Source of the DNA: Clostridium_AT radicumherbarum
GTDB lineage: Bacteria > Bacillota > Clostridia > Clostridiales > Clostridiaceae
Length of the DNA stretch: 64,000 nt
Reading direction: 5' to 3'
Assembly: GCF_045310525.1 (NCBI RefSeq)
Contig: NZ_JBJHZY010000002.1
Coordinates: forward strand, 558,001-622,000
Shown here: positions 37,805 to 47,026 of the stretch, piece after piece
Numbering within the stretch: the first letter of the stretch is position 1
Layout: each line of letters begins with the position of its first letter
The notes under the pieces: generated by a model
What the model was told of the DNA's origin: nothing
Seen by the model: the letters and a program-made list of their open reading frames with translations, nothing else
Databases searched by the model: none
Position numbers and translations under genes: made by a program

Positions 37805-38551
37805 CTATTAAACACCTCAATAATCATTTATTATTAATAATAACGAATAGTTTATAACTTTTATTACAAAACTTGTTTGAATTTTTGCTTCTAAAGGTCC
37901 CTTCCAATTATATTATTTTAGTCCTATAAATATACCTTTAAAAGCTAGCTCTATTCCGATAAATATATAGTCTCTTCCAAGTCTCATAAATCTTGTACAC
38001 TATTTGAATATTTTCTCAATTAAGTTTATTAATTATAGCAAATTCTCACTTTAAATATATAAAGCTTTTTCTTAATAAACAGCTAAAATTATTTCCTGCC
38101 TAAAAAAATTATAACATTTTCTAATATATTTTTCTATATTATTGCTGTTGTTTAAACTTTGTGAAATTGGATAAATATAGAAAATAATATCAAATTTTGT
38201 TGAAGTTCTTTACTAATATATCATACTTCCCTTTAATTCTCAATTATTTATAAATATTAAATTGTCACATAATTTGACTTTATCCGATAAATTTTTTGAC
38301 TTAATAAGATACGGCTTTAGGAAATATTAAATATATTTAATATTTCCTGAGGTATTCGATTATCTTTAGGATATAAAATAAGATTTTGCAACATGTTATT
38401 ATTAATTGAATCTATTATTTCGGTAAAGACATATTAAGTTATATGTTGGAATACTATATATTATATTTTTTTATTTTATGTTATAATTTTGTTTATGCCA
38501 GTAATTTGATAAATGATACGATATTTATTAATTAAAGGAGAGTAATATATT
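37805..38551. other. Divergent intergenic region of the exopolysaccharide locus
   Basis: 747 bp with no ORF. It must hold promoters for the leftward polysaccharide operon and the rightward LCP gene. It contains a perfect 30-bp palindrome at 38319-38348 and otherwise AT-rich sequence. A TATAAT at 38482-38487 could be the LCP -10 element, though no good -35 is spaced correctly. No JUMPstart/ops-like or riboswitch motif was recognised. Confidence 0.5.
38319..38348. promoter_or_regulatory. Perfect 30-bp palindrome, candidate operator
   Basis: Each 15-nt arm (AGGAAATATTAAATA) is exactly the reverse complement of the other, with no loop. No T-run follows, so a terminator is unlikely. A repressor site between the divergent operons is the simplest reading. 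Confidence 0.5.
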
Positions 38552-39583
38552 TTGGGACAAAACAATAATACAAGAAAAAGATCAAATAAAAAAACTAAAA
38601 AACATAAAAAGCTAAAAATTTTTCTATGGGTGCTGTTATTTATAATATTACTTATAGGTGGTGTAGGTGGAGGATATCTCCTTTCTCAGCTTGGTAAAAT
38701 TCAAAATACCAAAATATCTCAGAGTAATGAGGATTTGGGAATAGATCAAAGTACAATAGATAATATTAACAAAGCTGGTGATGATGTTATTAATGTTGCC
38801 TTATTTGGAGTGGACAGGCGTAATAAGGGAGAAAACGGGAACTCAGATGCCATTATGGTGGCTTCTATTGATATGACAAATAAAAAAATAAAACTTAGTT
38901 CCTTAATGCGTGATTCATACGTCCATGTTGACGGGTTAGGAATGACAAAGCTTAACGCAGCCTATTCCTATGGAGGGCCTCAATTAGCAATTAAGACTAT
39001 TAATCAAAATTTTAAACTTAATATTAAGGATTACTTTACCGTTGACTTTTTTAGTCTAGAAAAGATAATAGACGCACTTGGTGGTGTCCAAATAAATGTT
39101 AAGCCAGCCGAAGTCGAATATATAAATGAAAGCGTAGTTGAAGTGGCTAAAATTAATAACCAAACTCCAAAGCTTGTTACTCACAGTGGGTTGCAGACTT
39201 TAACTGGTAGGCAAGCTGTTTCATATGCTAGAATAAGACATGTTGGTAATAACGACTTTGAAAGGACAGATAGACAAAGAACAGTACTAAACCTATTATT
39301 TCAAAAAATACAGAATGGTGGTTTAGCAAATTACACTAAAACCGTAAACACAATACTCCCTTACACTGAAACAAGCATGTCCAACATGGACATTATTTCA
39401 CTAGGTACTAAAGTACTTACCTCTGGAACACATTCGTTGGATCAAGAAAGATTTCCTGTAGACGGATATTGGAGTGACTATGTGTATAATGGAATTGATT
39501 ATTTAAAAATTGATTTAAATGCTACATCAGATCAGTTGTTTAACTTCATATATAAAGACATAAAACCAACTCCGAAGAAATAA
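38552..39583 (+). CDS. LytR-CpsA-Psr (LCP) family protein, glycopolymer-peptidoglycan ligase
   Basis: 343 residues, TTG start behind AAAGGAGAG. A Lys/Arg-rich cytoplasmic N-terminus and one membrane segment (about 22-45) are followed by the LCP domain: 'NVALFGVDRR', 'SDAIMVASID', 'LSSLMRDSYVHV', 'TKLNAAYSYGG', 'SYARIRHVGNNDFERTDRQ'. These hold the Arg/Asp residues that bind the polyprenyl pyrophosphate. It attaches lipid-linked glycan to peptidoglycan on the outside. It diverges from the exopolysaccharide operon, which it very likely serves. Confidence 0.93.
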   Translation: MGQNNNTRKRSNKKTKKHKKLKIFLWVLLFIILLIGGVGGGYLLSQLGKIQNTKISQSNEDLGIDQSTIDNINKAGDDVINVALFGVDRRNKGENGNSDAIMVASIDMTNKKIKLSSLMRDSYVHVDGLGMTKLNAAYSYGGPQLAIKTINQNFKLNIKDYFTVDFFSLEKIIDALGGVQINVKPAEVEYINESVVEVAKINNQTPKLVTHSGLQTLTGRQAVSYARIRHVGNNDFERTDRQRTVLNLLFQKIQNGGLANYTKTVNTILPYTETSMSNMDIISLGTKVLTSGTHSLDQERFPVDGYWSDYVYNGIDYLKIDLNATSDQLFNFIYKDIKPTPKK

Positions 39584-39687
39584 AATAATAATAATCCATA
39601 TGAGTTATTACTTATTAGTACGTACCACATTTTAAGTAATAGAAATATTAGAATATAATTTTAAAAAAAGAAATAACATGAAACTAA

Positions 39688-39720
39688 AAAGAAGTTATGT
39701 GACTGTCACATAACTTCTTT
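39688..39720. terminator. Bidirectional terminator between LCP and M4 protease genes
   Basis: Near-perfect stem AAAGAAGTTATGTGAC / GTCACATAACTTCTTT. It serves convergent genes ending at 39583 (+) and 39787 (-). The arms closely resemble the pyk terminator at 43812-43849. Confidence 0.85.
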
Positions 39721-39786
39721 CATTTTAGTAAAAAAAGAATACTGATTTAACAGCATTCTTTAAAAACAATTAAGCTAAATTAACAT

Positions 39787-42700
39787 TTATTTACTGATAA
39801 TATTATCTGGAATAACTCCAGTTCCACCTAATATATACATTGTAATTCTACCATTTGACTTAATGTAATTTGCCATACCAGGATCTATAGTTTTATTTTC
39901 TGCAAGTAGGATAGGAATTTTCTTCTTAGCTGCTAGTACTCCGCCAGATAATGCATCCGGGAAGTCTTGGCCTGTTGCTAGTATTACGTCATAGTCAAAG
40001 GAAGCCTTATATTTATTTACTATATTTAATGCAGTTTGGTATCTATTTATGCCGCTTGTCCTATCTACTGTAATTCCGTTGCTAGTAAGTTCATTTGCAA
40101 CTGCTGCGGAAACAGCACCTTCTCCACCTGGTATTATTACCTTTTTAATTCCATTTTTTATTAAAAATGCCTTAGTGCTTGGTGTAAGTGTCTTTGTATC
40201 CGTATAAAGAACAGGATATTTTTTTATCGCCGCATAAGGACTTATAGCTAGAGCATCTGGGTAATCATTGGCTGTTGTAAGTATTGCAGTGTCTGTATTA
40301 TTTGACTTTAGTACTTCATTTCCAATAGCAATAGCTGTTTCAAACCTATTTATACCAGATACTCTTATTACGTTATACCCCCTTGCCCTAAGTGAATCTT
40401 CTATATTTTTCCCTACTACTCCAGTTCCACCGAGAATGTATATATTCTTTGCATTAAGCCTAATAATTTCACTATTAGTTGCATTAGGTATGGAATTTGC
40501 TTCAGTAAGAAGTATTGGTGCATCTTTAATATATGCCATAGGAACTCCAGTTAATGCATCAGCAAAGCCTAAACCATTAGCTAGAACTACATTATCAGAG
40601 GTAGTCCATCCGGCTCTGCTTACAGCCGTTGCTGTTTCAAACCTATCTTTTCCGCCTAATCTGCTGTTTGTTATGGAGGAATCCTCAGATACTGTTATTT
40701 TGCAGTAGGCAGCATTATTTGAAGATACCGATTTTGCAGTTATGGTAGCAGTACCTCTTGCAAGCGCTGTTACTTTTCCATTAGAGTCAACTTGAGCTAC
40801 CCCTGAATTATCAGAACTCCATGTAACTCCTTTATCAAATAAGGTGTCGCTTGGACTAACTATTACACTTAGTGTTATACTATCTCCTTTTTTAAGGCTG
40901 CCCTGGGTATTTACCCCCTGTGGAATATTGGTACCTGTTATAGCTACTGATGAAACTCCATTATCAACATTTACTGTACAGGCTGCTGTATAACCACCAT
41001 CTTCTGAAGTTGCTGTAACTACTGCTGTACCTGGCTTAAGAGCATTAACTATGCCATTACTTACTGATGCCACAGTAGGGTTGCTGCTGCTCCAAGTTAT
41101 ATTTTTATTGGCAGCATATGAAGGCTGAACAATAGTTGACAATGTTTCCTGACTGTTAGGTTTAAGTAATACACTAGTTTTATTTAATGAAATACCTGTA
41201 ACATGTTGGTTAATATACACCTGGCATACTGCACTATAACTTCCATCCTCAGTAGATACGGTTATAGCTGCTGTACCTTCTTTAAGTGCTGTAACTTTAC
41301 CAGTATTATCTACTGACGCTACTGTAGAATCACTGCTAGTCCAAGTGACATTCTTATCCGATGCATCTGATGGATTTACAGCAGCTTGAAGAGCTAAACT
41401 ATCTCCAATTTTTAAAATTGCTGAAGTTGTATTTAAGCTTACTCCAGTTACCTTTTTCGTTACAAGCAGTGAATATTTTTGAGTTGTACTAAAGGCACCA
41501 TAGGTATAAACCCTTATGTAGTAGTCGTCGCCTGCATTACCAGCAAATTCAATGCTATCAGGTAAGGTACCTAGATTAATCGAGGATTTAAGTAATTCTC
41601 CACTTGAATTATATAAATCTAAATCAAAATCATCAGGCAAATCTGAAAGTAAGATCTTAAAGCCTCCAGTAGCGGTAACATGAAGCTTATAATAATCTTC
41701 ATCAGTATTTGTTGAAATGTATGACTGATAAGTAGTACCTATATTTATTGGGTATGCCGAAGCTATTGTACTATTAGGCTCATAAGGATCATCAATTGAT
41801 GGGGCAATTACTCCAACATTAGTAAATGCAGTATTAATGGCTGTAACTTCCGTAGAATTTTGCCCATATAAATCTGCGGCAGCTAGTACAAGACAATCTT
41901 TAGCTCCTTCAAAGTCTGTATATGTACTCATATAATTTGTTAAAGCTCTATAATAAATTTTTGCAGTCTTATCCATTCCAATAAGGCTTGCAATATTATA
42001 TGCTGCTTTATTAGGTATACCTGAATTTATATGAACACCACCATTATCTTCATCTGTTGTGTCTGCCGAGGTTATATAATGACTCATATTATCAGGCTGA
42101 CCATCTAGAGTAGGATTTGCTAGGCTTCTTACGGAATCTCCTGGGATATTTGGAGTGTATACATCGTCACCTACAACCCAATCAGCAGGATTAAAGCTCC
42201 AGCTTCCTCCATTAGCTACATTATATTTATTATAGGTTTCAATAAGAACACCAAATACATCTGCTATTGATTCATTTAAGGCACCTGATTGATTGTGATA
42301 CCATAAATCTGCAGTGCTGCTTATTACTCCATGAGTCATTTCATGTCCAACAATGTCTAAGTCACCACTGAGATAAGTATATTCAGTTTTATCTCCATCT
42401 CCGTAGATCATTTCCGCTCCATCCCAAAAAGCGTTGTTGTAGTTATTATCATAGTGAGTAAAGGAATTAATAGCCATTCCATTGTTATCTAGGCTGTTCC
42501 TGTTAAACAAATTCTTGTAGAAATTAATTACTTGTTCTGCATTATAGTGGGCACTAACTGAAGCTTTATAGTCTTCGCTATTAAAGCTGTTAGTACTATT
42601 AGAAACAATATTTCCCTCTGTAGTGCCATGATTGGAGTCATATGTACGGATGCCAGCTGTCGCTGGATTTGTTAAATCTTTCATTTGATATGAGGCTCCA

Positions 42701-43461
42701 GATTGATACAATTTTAAGTCCCTTTGGGTTCCATTTACATCTATACCAGTTCCAGATACTGGCCCATCATACCTTAAATTGCTTTCTGTCTTAATAACTT
42801 GACCTGAATGAGCCTCAACATAAACATCATTATTTTCTATAGTTGGCTCCATGTAAAAAATATTAACCTTATATACTTCGTAATTCTTATTATCTTTAGT
42901 TAATATCATCTTTTCTGCTTTTGGAGTATTTCTTAAGCTTTTATATGTAAATTGTTTTTTAGCAATTTCAACTGCGTCACTTTCTGAAACAGCTTCATTT
43001 CCCAATGTAGTTATGGACTTATTTTTTTCTAGCTTACCATTTACACTTACGATAACTCCTTTCTTATCAAAATGTAAATTTAATGTACTTCCATCAACCT
43101 TCAATCCATTAATAAGCTGTTCAAGTTTTACGTAAGTGTGTCCTAACTCATCTTTCTTAACATCTGTAACTTTTAATTCCTTTGCAGCATTATCAATTCC
43201 AAATATAAACTTGTTTTCATCCATAAATTTCAATGCTGAACTTTCTCCAGGAACTTGTTTCGTTGAAAGATTTCCTGTAAGGAATACTTGTCCACTTTTT
43301 TCACTTAGTTTTAACTTACCATCACTTAAGCTATTAAGCTTTTCAATGGTTTGAGCCTTATTATTAATTTTTGAAGGCTCTGCACCTTTGGTAACAATTG
43401 GCGAATAGATAGTTAAACCCATCGTCAAACTTAAAAATGTTGAAATAATTTTCTTGTTCAT
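39787..43461 (-). CDS. Secreted thermolysin-family (M4) metalloprotease with PPC, Big_2 and CWB2 domains
   Basis: About 1224 residues, several times longer than the ~550-residue thermolysin precursor. In order: signal peptide (1-27); FTP/PepSY propeptide (about 40-200); M4 catalytic domain with H373-E-M-T-H377 and the downstream 'ALNESIADVFG' glutamate; the M4 C-terminal helical domain ending near 550 ('DNGGVHINSGIPN' carries the catalytic-side histidine); a pre-peptidase C-terminal-type domain (about 560-650); three Big_2 immunoglobulin-like repeats (about 655-910, each with 'VTWTSSDSTVASV'-like strands); and three CWB2 repeats at the C-terminus ('RLGGKDRFETA', 'RVSGINRFETA', 'RTSGINRYQTA'). 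CWB2 binds anionic wall polymer, so the mature enzyme should stay on the cell surface. Start at 43461 chosen from GGGGG 7 nt upstream. Confidence 0.93.
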   Translation of the reverse strand: MNKKIISTFLSLTMGLTIYSPIVTKGAEPSKINNKAQTIEKLNSLSDGKLKLSEKSGQVFLTGNLSTKQVPGESSALKFMDENKFIFGIDNAAKELKVTDVKKDELGHTYVKLEQLINGLKVDGSTLNLHFDKKGVIVSVNGKLEKNKSITTLGNEAVSESDAVEIAKKQFTYKSLRNTPKAEKMILTKDNKNYEVYKVNIFYMEPTIENNDVYVEAHSGQVIKTESNLRYDGPVSGTGIDVNGTQRDLKLYQSGASYQMKDLTNPATAGIRTYDSNHGTTEGNIVSNSTNSFNSEDYKASVSAHYNAEQVINFYKNLFNRNSLDNNGMAINSFTHYDNNYNNAFWDGAEMIYGDGDKTEYTYLSGDLDIVGHEMTHGVISSTADLWYHNQSGALNESIADVFGVLIETYNKYNVANGGSWSFNPADWVVGDDVYTPNIPGDSVRSLANPTLDGQPDNMSHYITSADTTDEDNGGVHINSGIPNKAAYNIASLIGMDKTAKIYYRALTNYMSTYTDFEGAKDCLVLAAADLYGQNSTEVTAINTAFTNVGVIAPSIDDPYEPNSTIASAYPINIGTTYQSYISTNTDEDYYKLHVTATGGFKILLSDLPDDFDLDLYNSSGELLKSSINLGTLPDSIEFAGNAGDDYYIRVYTYGAFSTTQKYSLLVTKKVTGVSLNTTSAILKIGDSLALQAAVNPSDASDKNVTWTSSDSTVASVDNTGKVTALKEGTAAITVSTEDGSYSAVCQVYINQHVTGISLNKTSVLLKPNSQETLSTIVQPSYAANKNITWSSSNPTVASVSNGIVNALKPGTAVVTATSEDGGYTAACTVNVDNGVSSVAITGTNIPQGVNTQGSLKKGDSITLSVIVSPSDTLFDKGVTWSSDNSGVAQVDSNGKVTALARGTATITAKSVSSNNAAYCKITVSEDSSITNSRLGGKDRFETATAVSRAGWTTSDNVVLANGLGFADALTGVPMAYIKDAPILLTEANSIPNATNSEIIRLNAKNIYILGGTGVVGKNIEDSLRARGYNVIRVSGINRFETAIAIGNEVLKSNNTDTAILTTANDYPDALAISPYAAIKKYPVLYTDTKTLTPSTKAFLIKNGIKKVIIPGGEGAVSAAVANELTSNGITVDRTSGINRYQTALNIVNKYKASFDYDVILATGQDFPDALSGGVLAAKKKIPILLAENKTIDPGMANYIKSNGRITMYILGGTGVIPDNIISK

Positions 43462-43492
43462 AGTAACCCCCATCTTAAATTAAAAATTTAAA

Positions 43493-43708
43493 TGGCATCC
43501 ACATGAATTATTACTTAATACAAATAGTAATTCATCCACATGCCTTATAAAGATAAAGCACAAGGCTTCAATTTATATATCGTATAAAAAATAACAACCT
43601 TTAATTTACATATTGTTAATTTTATGACAAATTAATGGCATTCACATGAATTCTTACTTATTGTAAATAGTAATGGCATTACATGAGTTGTTACTTAATG
43701 CGGAATTG
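43493..43708. repeat. 39-bp direct repeats upstream of the M4 protease gene
   Basis: Units begin TGGCATYCACATGAATT at 43493, 43635 and (diverged) 43674, with a partial unit near 43532. The 43635 and 43674 units are directly adjacent with a 39-bp period. Each unit contains ATGAATTATTACT-like sequence that pairs with AGTAATTCAT, so hairpins can form. The rest of the 43462-43861 gap holds only the pyk terminator. Confidence 0.7.
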
Positions 43709-43811
43709 AAGTATTTCTCATTACACATTAAGTCAATAAATATATTTCAGTAGAAATAAAAAATATTAGATTAAAAAACTTATGAAGTTAAAAGAAATAT
43801 TAAATCCAAAA

Positions 43812-43849
43812 TAAAAGAAGTTATGTGTTAGCCACATAACCTCTCTTTT
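43812..43849 (-). terminator. pyk terminator
   Basis: Stem AAAAGAAGTTATGTG / CACATAACCTCTCTTTT (one mismatch) 13 nt after the pyk stop, with a T-rich tail on the minus strand. Confidence 0.8.
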
Positions 43850-43861
43850 ATTTAAGCTCTA

Positions 43862-45619
43862 TTAAACTAAATTAACCTTACCGCTATATATAATTCCTCT
43901 TCTTACATCTAAGGTAATAAAAGAACCTGTTTTAATTATCTCTGAAGCATCTGGTGCACCACATATTAATGGAATTTCCTTTATCATACACTCGATAATT
44001 ATTTCGGAATCCACTTTTTCCTGTTCAGTAACTATACCTGATAGTTTATCTAAAAGCTCAAGATAATTTTTATCAAGCTCTTTTACGACAAGAATGTCAC
44101 CGCCCTCAATATTCTGCTGAGCCTCTTTAAAGTTCTTAACTACATTCGCATTTCCATAACCGTGAATAGTTCCGTTAGCTTTACCTTGAACTAGAATATC
44201 TCCAACTATATGTACTTTCATCATATTTGTAGTGCCTACGTAATTAGCAGGTATTCCTGCTGCTATTACCACAACATCGCCTTTTTTAACGTAACCAGTT
44301 GCAAGTGCAATGTCTACTGATTTATCAATTAATTCATCAGTTGACTCTGTTTTTTCTGCAACTATAGGGAACACACCCCAGTTAAGAGCCAGCTTTCTTG
44401 CTACCTTATCATAAGGAGTAACTGCTATAATAGGACACTCTGGTCTAAATTTAGAAACTATTTTTGCTGTATGACCACTTTGGGTAGCCGTAATTATTGC
44501 TGAAGCCTTTAAATCCATTGCTGTATTACAGGTTGCAAGGCTAATAGCATTTGGCACGTTTGGAATATGATTTCTTCTTCTTTTTTTAAGCTTTTCCTCA
44601 TAATTAAGAGCTTTTTCTGCACGCTCAGCAATTTTGGACATTATTAATACAGTTTCTACAGGGTACTTGCCATTTGCAGTTTCGCCACTAAGCATAATAG
44701 AATCAGTACCGTCAAATATAGCATTAGCAACATCAGATGCCTCTGCTCTAGTTGGCCTTGGATTCTTAATCATAGAATCCAGCATTTGAGTAGCTGTAAT
44801 AACAGGTTTGCCTGCCTCATTACATTTTTCTATAATCATCTTTTGAACTACAGGAACTTCCTCAGTAGGTATTTCAACTCCAAGATCACCTCTGGCTACC
44901 ATTATGCCGTCAGAGAACTTTATAATTTCATCTATGTTATTTAATCCTTCATGATTTTCAATTTTAGAGAAAATAAGGATATCTCCTCCTCCGTTTTCCT
45001 GAAGTACCTTTCTAATTTGTAATACATCTGCTGCCTTCCTAATAAAGGAAGCAGCAACTATATCTATGCCCATTTCAATTCCAAACTTAAAATCAGCCTC
45101 ATCCTTTTCAGTAACAGCAGGAAGTGAAGTAATAACCCCAGGTACATTTACATTTTTATTATTGCCAAGGGTTCCGCTGTTTTTTACAGTGCAATAAATT
45201 TTATTGCCTTCTACTGACTTTACTTCAAGGCCAACAAGTCCATCAGCAATAAGTATGAAATCTCCTAATTTAACATCCTTGTATAAATCAGCATAGCTTA
45301 CGGAACATATAGTATTGTTACCCAATACCTCCTCCCCACAGACTACTGTATAGGGACTCCCTTCCTTTAGCTCAACTGTGCCGCCTTCAAATTTTCCAGT
45401 TCTGATTTCTGGTCCCTTTGTATCTAAGATTATTGCTATAGACTTCTTGTATTTTTCCCTAAGCTTTTTAACTAGCTCCATTCTTACCCTATGTTCTTCA
45501 TGATCTCCATGGGAAAAATTATGTCTTGAGGCATTCATTCCAGCTTCTATAAGCTTTGATAGTGTCTCCTCACTATCACTTGCAGGGCCAATTGTACAAA
45601 TAATTTTAGTTTTTCTCAT
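43862..45619 (-). CDS. pyk: Pyruvate kinase with C-terminal PEP-utiliser mobile domain
   Basis: 585 residues, the long Bacillus/Clostridium form. Barrel motifs include 'RKTKIICTIGPASDS', 'NASRHNFSHGDHEEH', 'DTKGPEIRTG', 'KIENHEGLNNIDEII' and the active-site 'MVARGDLGVEIP'. The extra C-terminal domain (about 480-585) resembles the PEP-utilising swivelling domain. It makes pyruvate and ATP from PEP and ADP. The gene is 120 bp downstream of pfkA, the usual clostridial pairing; an AAGGGG site precedes the ATG. Confidence 0.97.
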   Translation of the reverse strand: MRKTKIICTIGPASDSEETLSKLIEAGMNASRHNFSHGDHEEHRVRMELVKKLREKYKKSIAIILDTKGPEIRTGKFEGGTVELKEGSPYTVVCGEEVLGNNTICSVSYADLYKDVKLGDFILIADGLVGLEVKSVEGNKIYCTVKNSGTLGNNKNVNVPGVITSLPAVTEKDEADFKFGIEMGIDIVAASFIRKAADVLQIRKVLQENGGGDILIFSKIENHEGLNNIDEIIKFSDGIMVARGDLGVEIPTEEVPVVQKMIIEKCNEAGKPVITATQMLDSMIKNPRPTRAEASDVANAIFDGTDSIMLSGETANGKYPVETVLIMSKIAERAEKALNYEEKLKKRRRNHIPNVPNAISLATCNTAMDLKASAIITATQSGHTAKIVSKFRPECPIIAVTPYDKVARKLALNWGVFPIVAEKTESTDELIDKSVDIALATGYVKKGDVVVIAAGIPANYVGTTNMMKVHIVGDILVQGKANGTIHGYGNANVVKNFKEAQQNIEGGDILVVKELDKNYLELLDKLSGIVTEQEKVDSEIIIECMIKEIPLICGAPDASEIIKTGSFITLDVRRGIIYSGKVNLV

Positions 45620-45654
45620 AAATTCTCAACCCCTTTGTTATTTTAAGTGGTACG

Positions 45655-45673
45655 CAAAGATTATTAATCTTTG
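45655..45673. promoter_or_regulatory. 19-bp perfect palindrome between pfkA and pyk
   Basis: CAAAGATTATTAATCTTTG, two 9-nt arms around a central T. It lies 36 bp upstream of the pyk start. It could be an operator or a weak processing hairpin; no T-run follows. Confidence 0.4.
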
Positions 45674-45739
45674 TGTGCTCCATATTCTCTAATCTTCTGT
45701 TTCCCATATAGTATACAACAATTATTTATGTTATGCATT

Positions 45740-46699
45740 CTAATATGATAAAACTCTAGCTACATTAAATAATTTTTCATTAAAGGTTCTCTTAAAATTT
45801 AAGGCTTCAATAGTATCTAAATCCATTATTTCCCCGCCTCTAGTTCCTATAACTCTGGAAGTTTTACCCTGTACTAATAATTCTACGGCATGAGCTCCCA
45901 TTTCTGAAGCTAAAATCCTATCAAAGGCAGAAGGGCTTCCTCCCCTTTGAATATGTCCAAGGATTGTGGCTCTAGTTTCTATGCCAGTGATATCCTCGAT
46001 TTTTTCTGCAAGCTCATTGGCACCGCCAACACCTTCAGCAAGTATTATTAGATTGTGAAGTTTTCCTTTAAGCTTTCCATCTAAAACAGTTTTACAGATA
46101 TCATCTAAGTCATAGCCTTTTTCAGGTACTATAATGCTTTCAGCACCGCCTGCAAGCCCGGCATATAACGCTATGTCTCCGCAGTTTCTTCCCATAACTT
46201 CAACAATACTGATTCTTTCATGAGAAGTTGAGGTATCTCTTAATTTATTAACAGCATCTAGTACTGTGTTTAATGCTGTATCAAAGCCGATAGTGTATTG
46301 TGTATAAGCTAAGTCATTATCAATAGTACCTGGTATTCCTATAGTCTTAACACCAAGCTCAGATAAAAGCCTAGCTCCAGTAAAGGAACCATCTCCACCA
46401 ATTACAACTAGTCCATCTATTCCAAACACCTTTAAAATCTGTGCTGCTTTCTTTCTAATTTCTTCTTTCTTAAATTCCTCACATCTGGCAGTCATAAGCA
46501 TTGTACCGCCTCTATGGATTATATCAGAAACGCTGTGTCTATTCATCTCAAAAATTTCGCCATTTAAAAGCCCACTGTAGCCTCTTTGTATTCCCATAAC
46601 CTTAAGGCCCTTATCTAGTCCTGTTCTAACTACAGCTCTAATGGCAGCATTCATTCCTGGCGCATCTCCGCCACTTGTTAAAATTCCAATAGTCTTCAT
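45740..46699 (-). CDS. pfkA: ATP-dependent 6-phosphofructokinase
   Basis: 319 residues from the ATG at 46699, preceded by TAGGAGGAG; the frame stays open to 46789 but lacks a site there. Motifs: 'TSGGDAPGMNAAIRAVVR', 'IGGDGSFTGA', 'GIPGTIDNDL' and 'GHIQRGGSPSAFDRI', the bacterial allosteric PfkA set. It phosphorylates fructose-6-P in glycolysis. Order dnaE-pfkA-pyk on one strand is typical of Clostridium. Confidence 0.97.
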   Translation of the reverse strand: MKTIGILTSGGDAPGMNAAIRAVVRTGLDKGLKVMGIQRGYSGLLNGEIFEMNRHSVSDIIHRGGTMLMTARCEEFKKEEIRKKAAQILKVFGIDGLVVIGGDGSFTGARLLSELGVKTIGIPGTIDNDLAYTQYTIGFDTALNTVLDAVNKLRDTSTSHERISIVEVMGRNCGDIALYAGLAGGAESIIVPEKGYDLDDICKTVLDGKLKGKLHNLIILAEGVGGANELAEKIEDITGIETRATILGHIQRGGSPSAFDRILASEMGAHAVELLVQGKTSRVIGTRGGEIMDLDTIEALNFKRTFNEKLFNVARVLSY

Positions 46700-46949
46700 A
46701 ATAAAACTCCTCCTAATATAAAATCCAGTGTCCCTTATTACTGTGAGGTACTGAATAAATAACTTTAATCTTATGGAAAGCTGTATCATTTTTAAACCAC
46801 CATGGTCAATTTATGTCCCATTAGGATTTTAAAACTAATACTACTAATCCTATTATATTTTAAACTATGGATATGATTATTTCAATTAATATTGTGAATT
46901 TTAACATGTAATTTGAGGTAATTTGTCAAATAATGTGTTTCAGTATGGT

Positions 46950-47025
46950 AGAGGGACGTTTCTTTAGGCACATGCATCCCTCAGTGCATCAAGTATCGTC
47001 CCAGTGCCACACGTCCCCATTCCAC
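46950..47025. repeat. Dispersed intergenic repeat, copy 1
   Basis: Contains GAGGGACGTTTCTTTAGGCA, then CATGCATCCC, and on the other side GTGCCACACGTCCCC. The shared words are GGGACGTTTCT and its complement beside TGCCAC. It sits in the 46700-47026 gap immediately after the dnaE stop; the rest of that gap is featureless AT-rich sequence. Confidence 0.6.
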
Positions 47026-47026
47026 A

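Noticed and set aside
43136..43354. Plus-strand ORF inside the M4 protease propeptide region
   Set aside because: Antisense shadow; the minus frame encodes a full protease.
43493..43708. CRISPR array
   Set aside because: Units of about 39 bp are directly adjacent or irregularly spaced, with no unique spacers and no cas genes.
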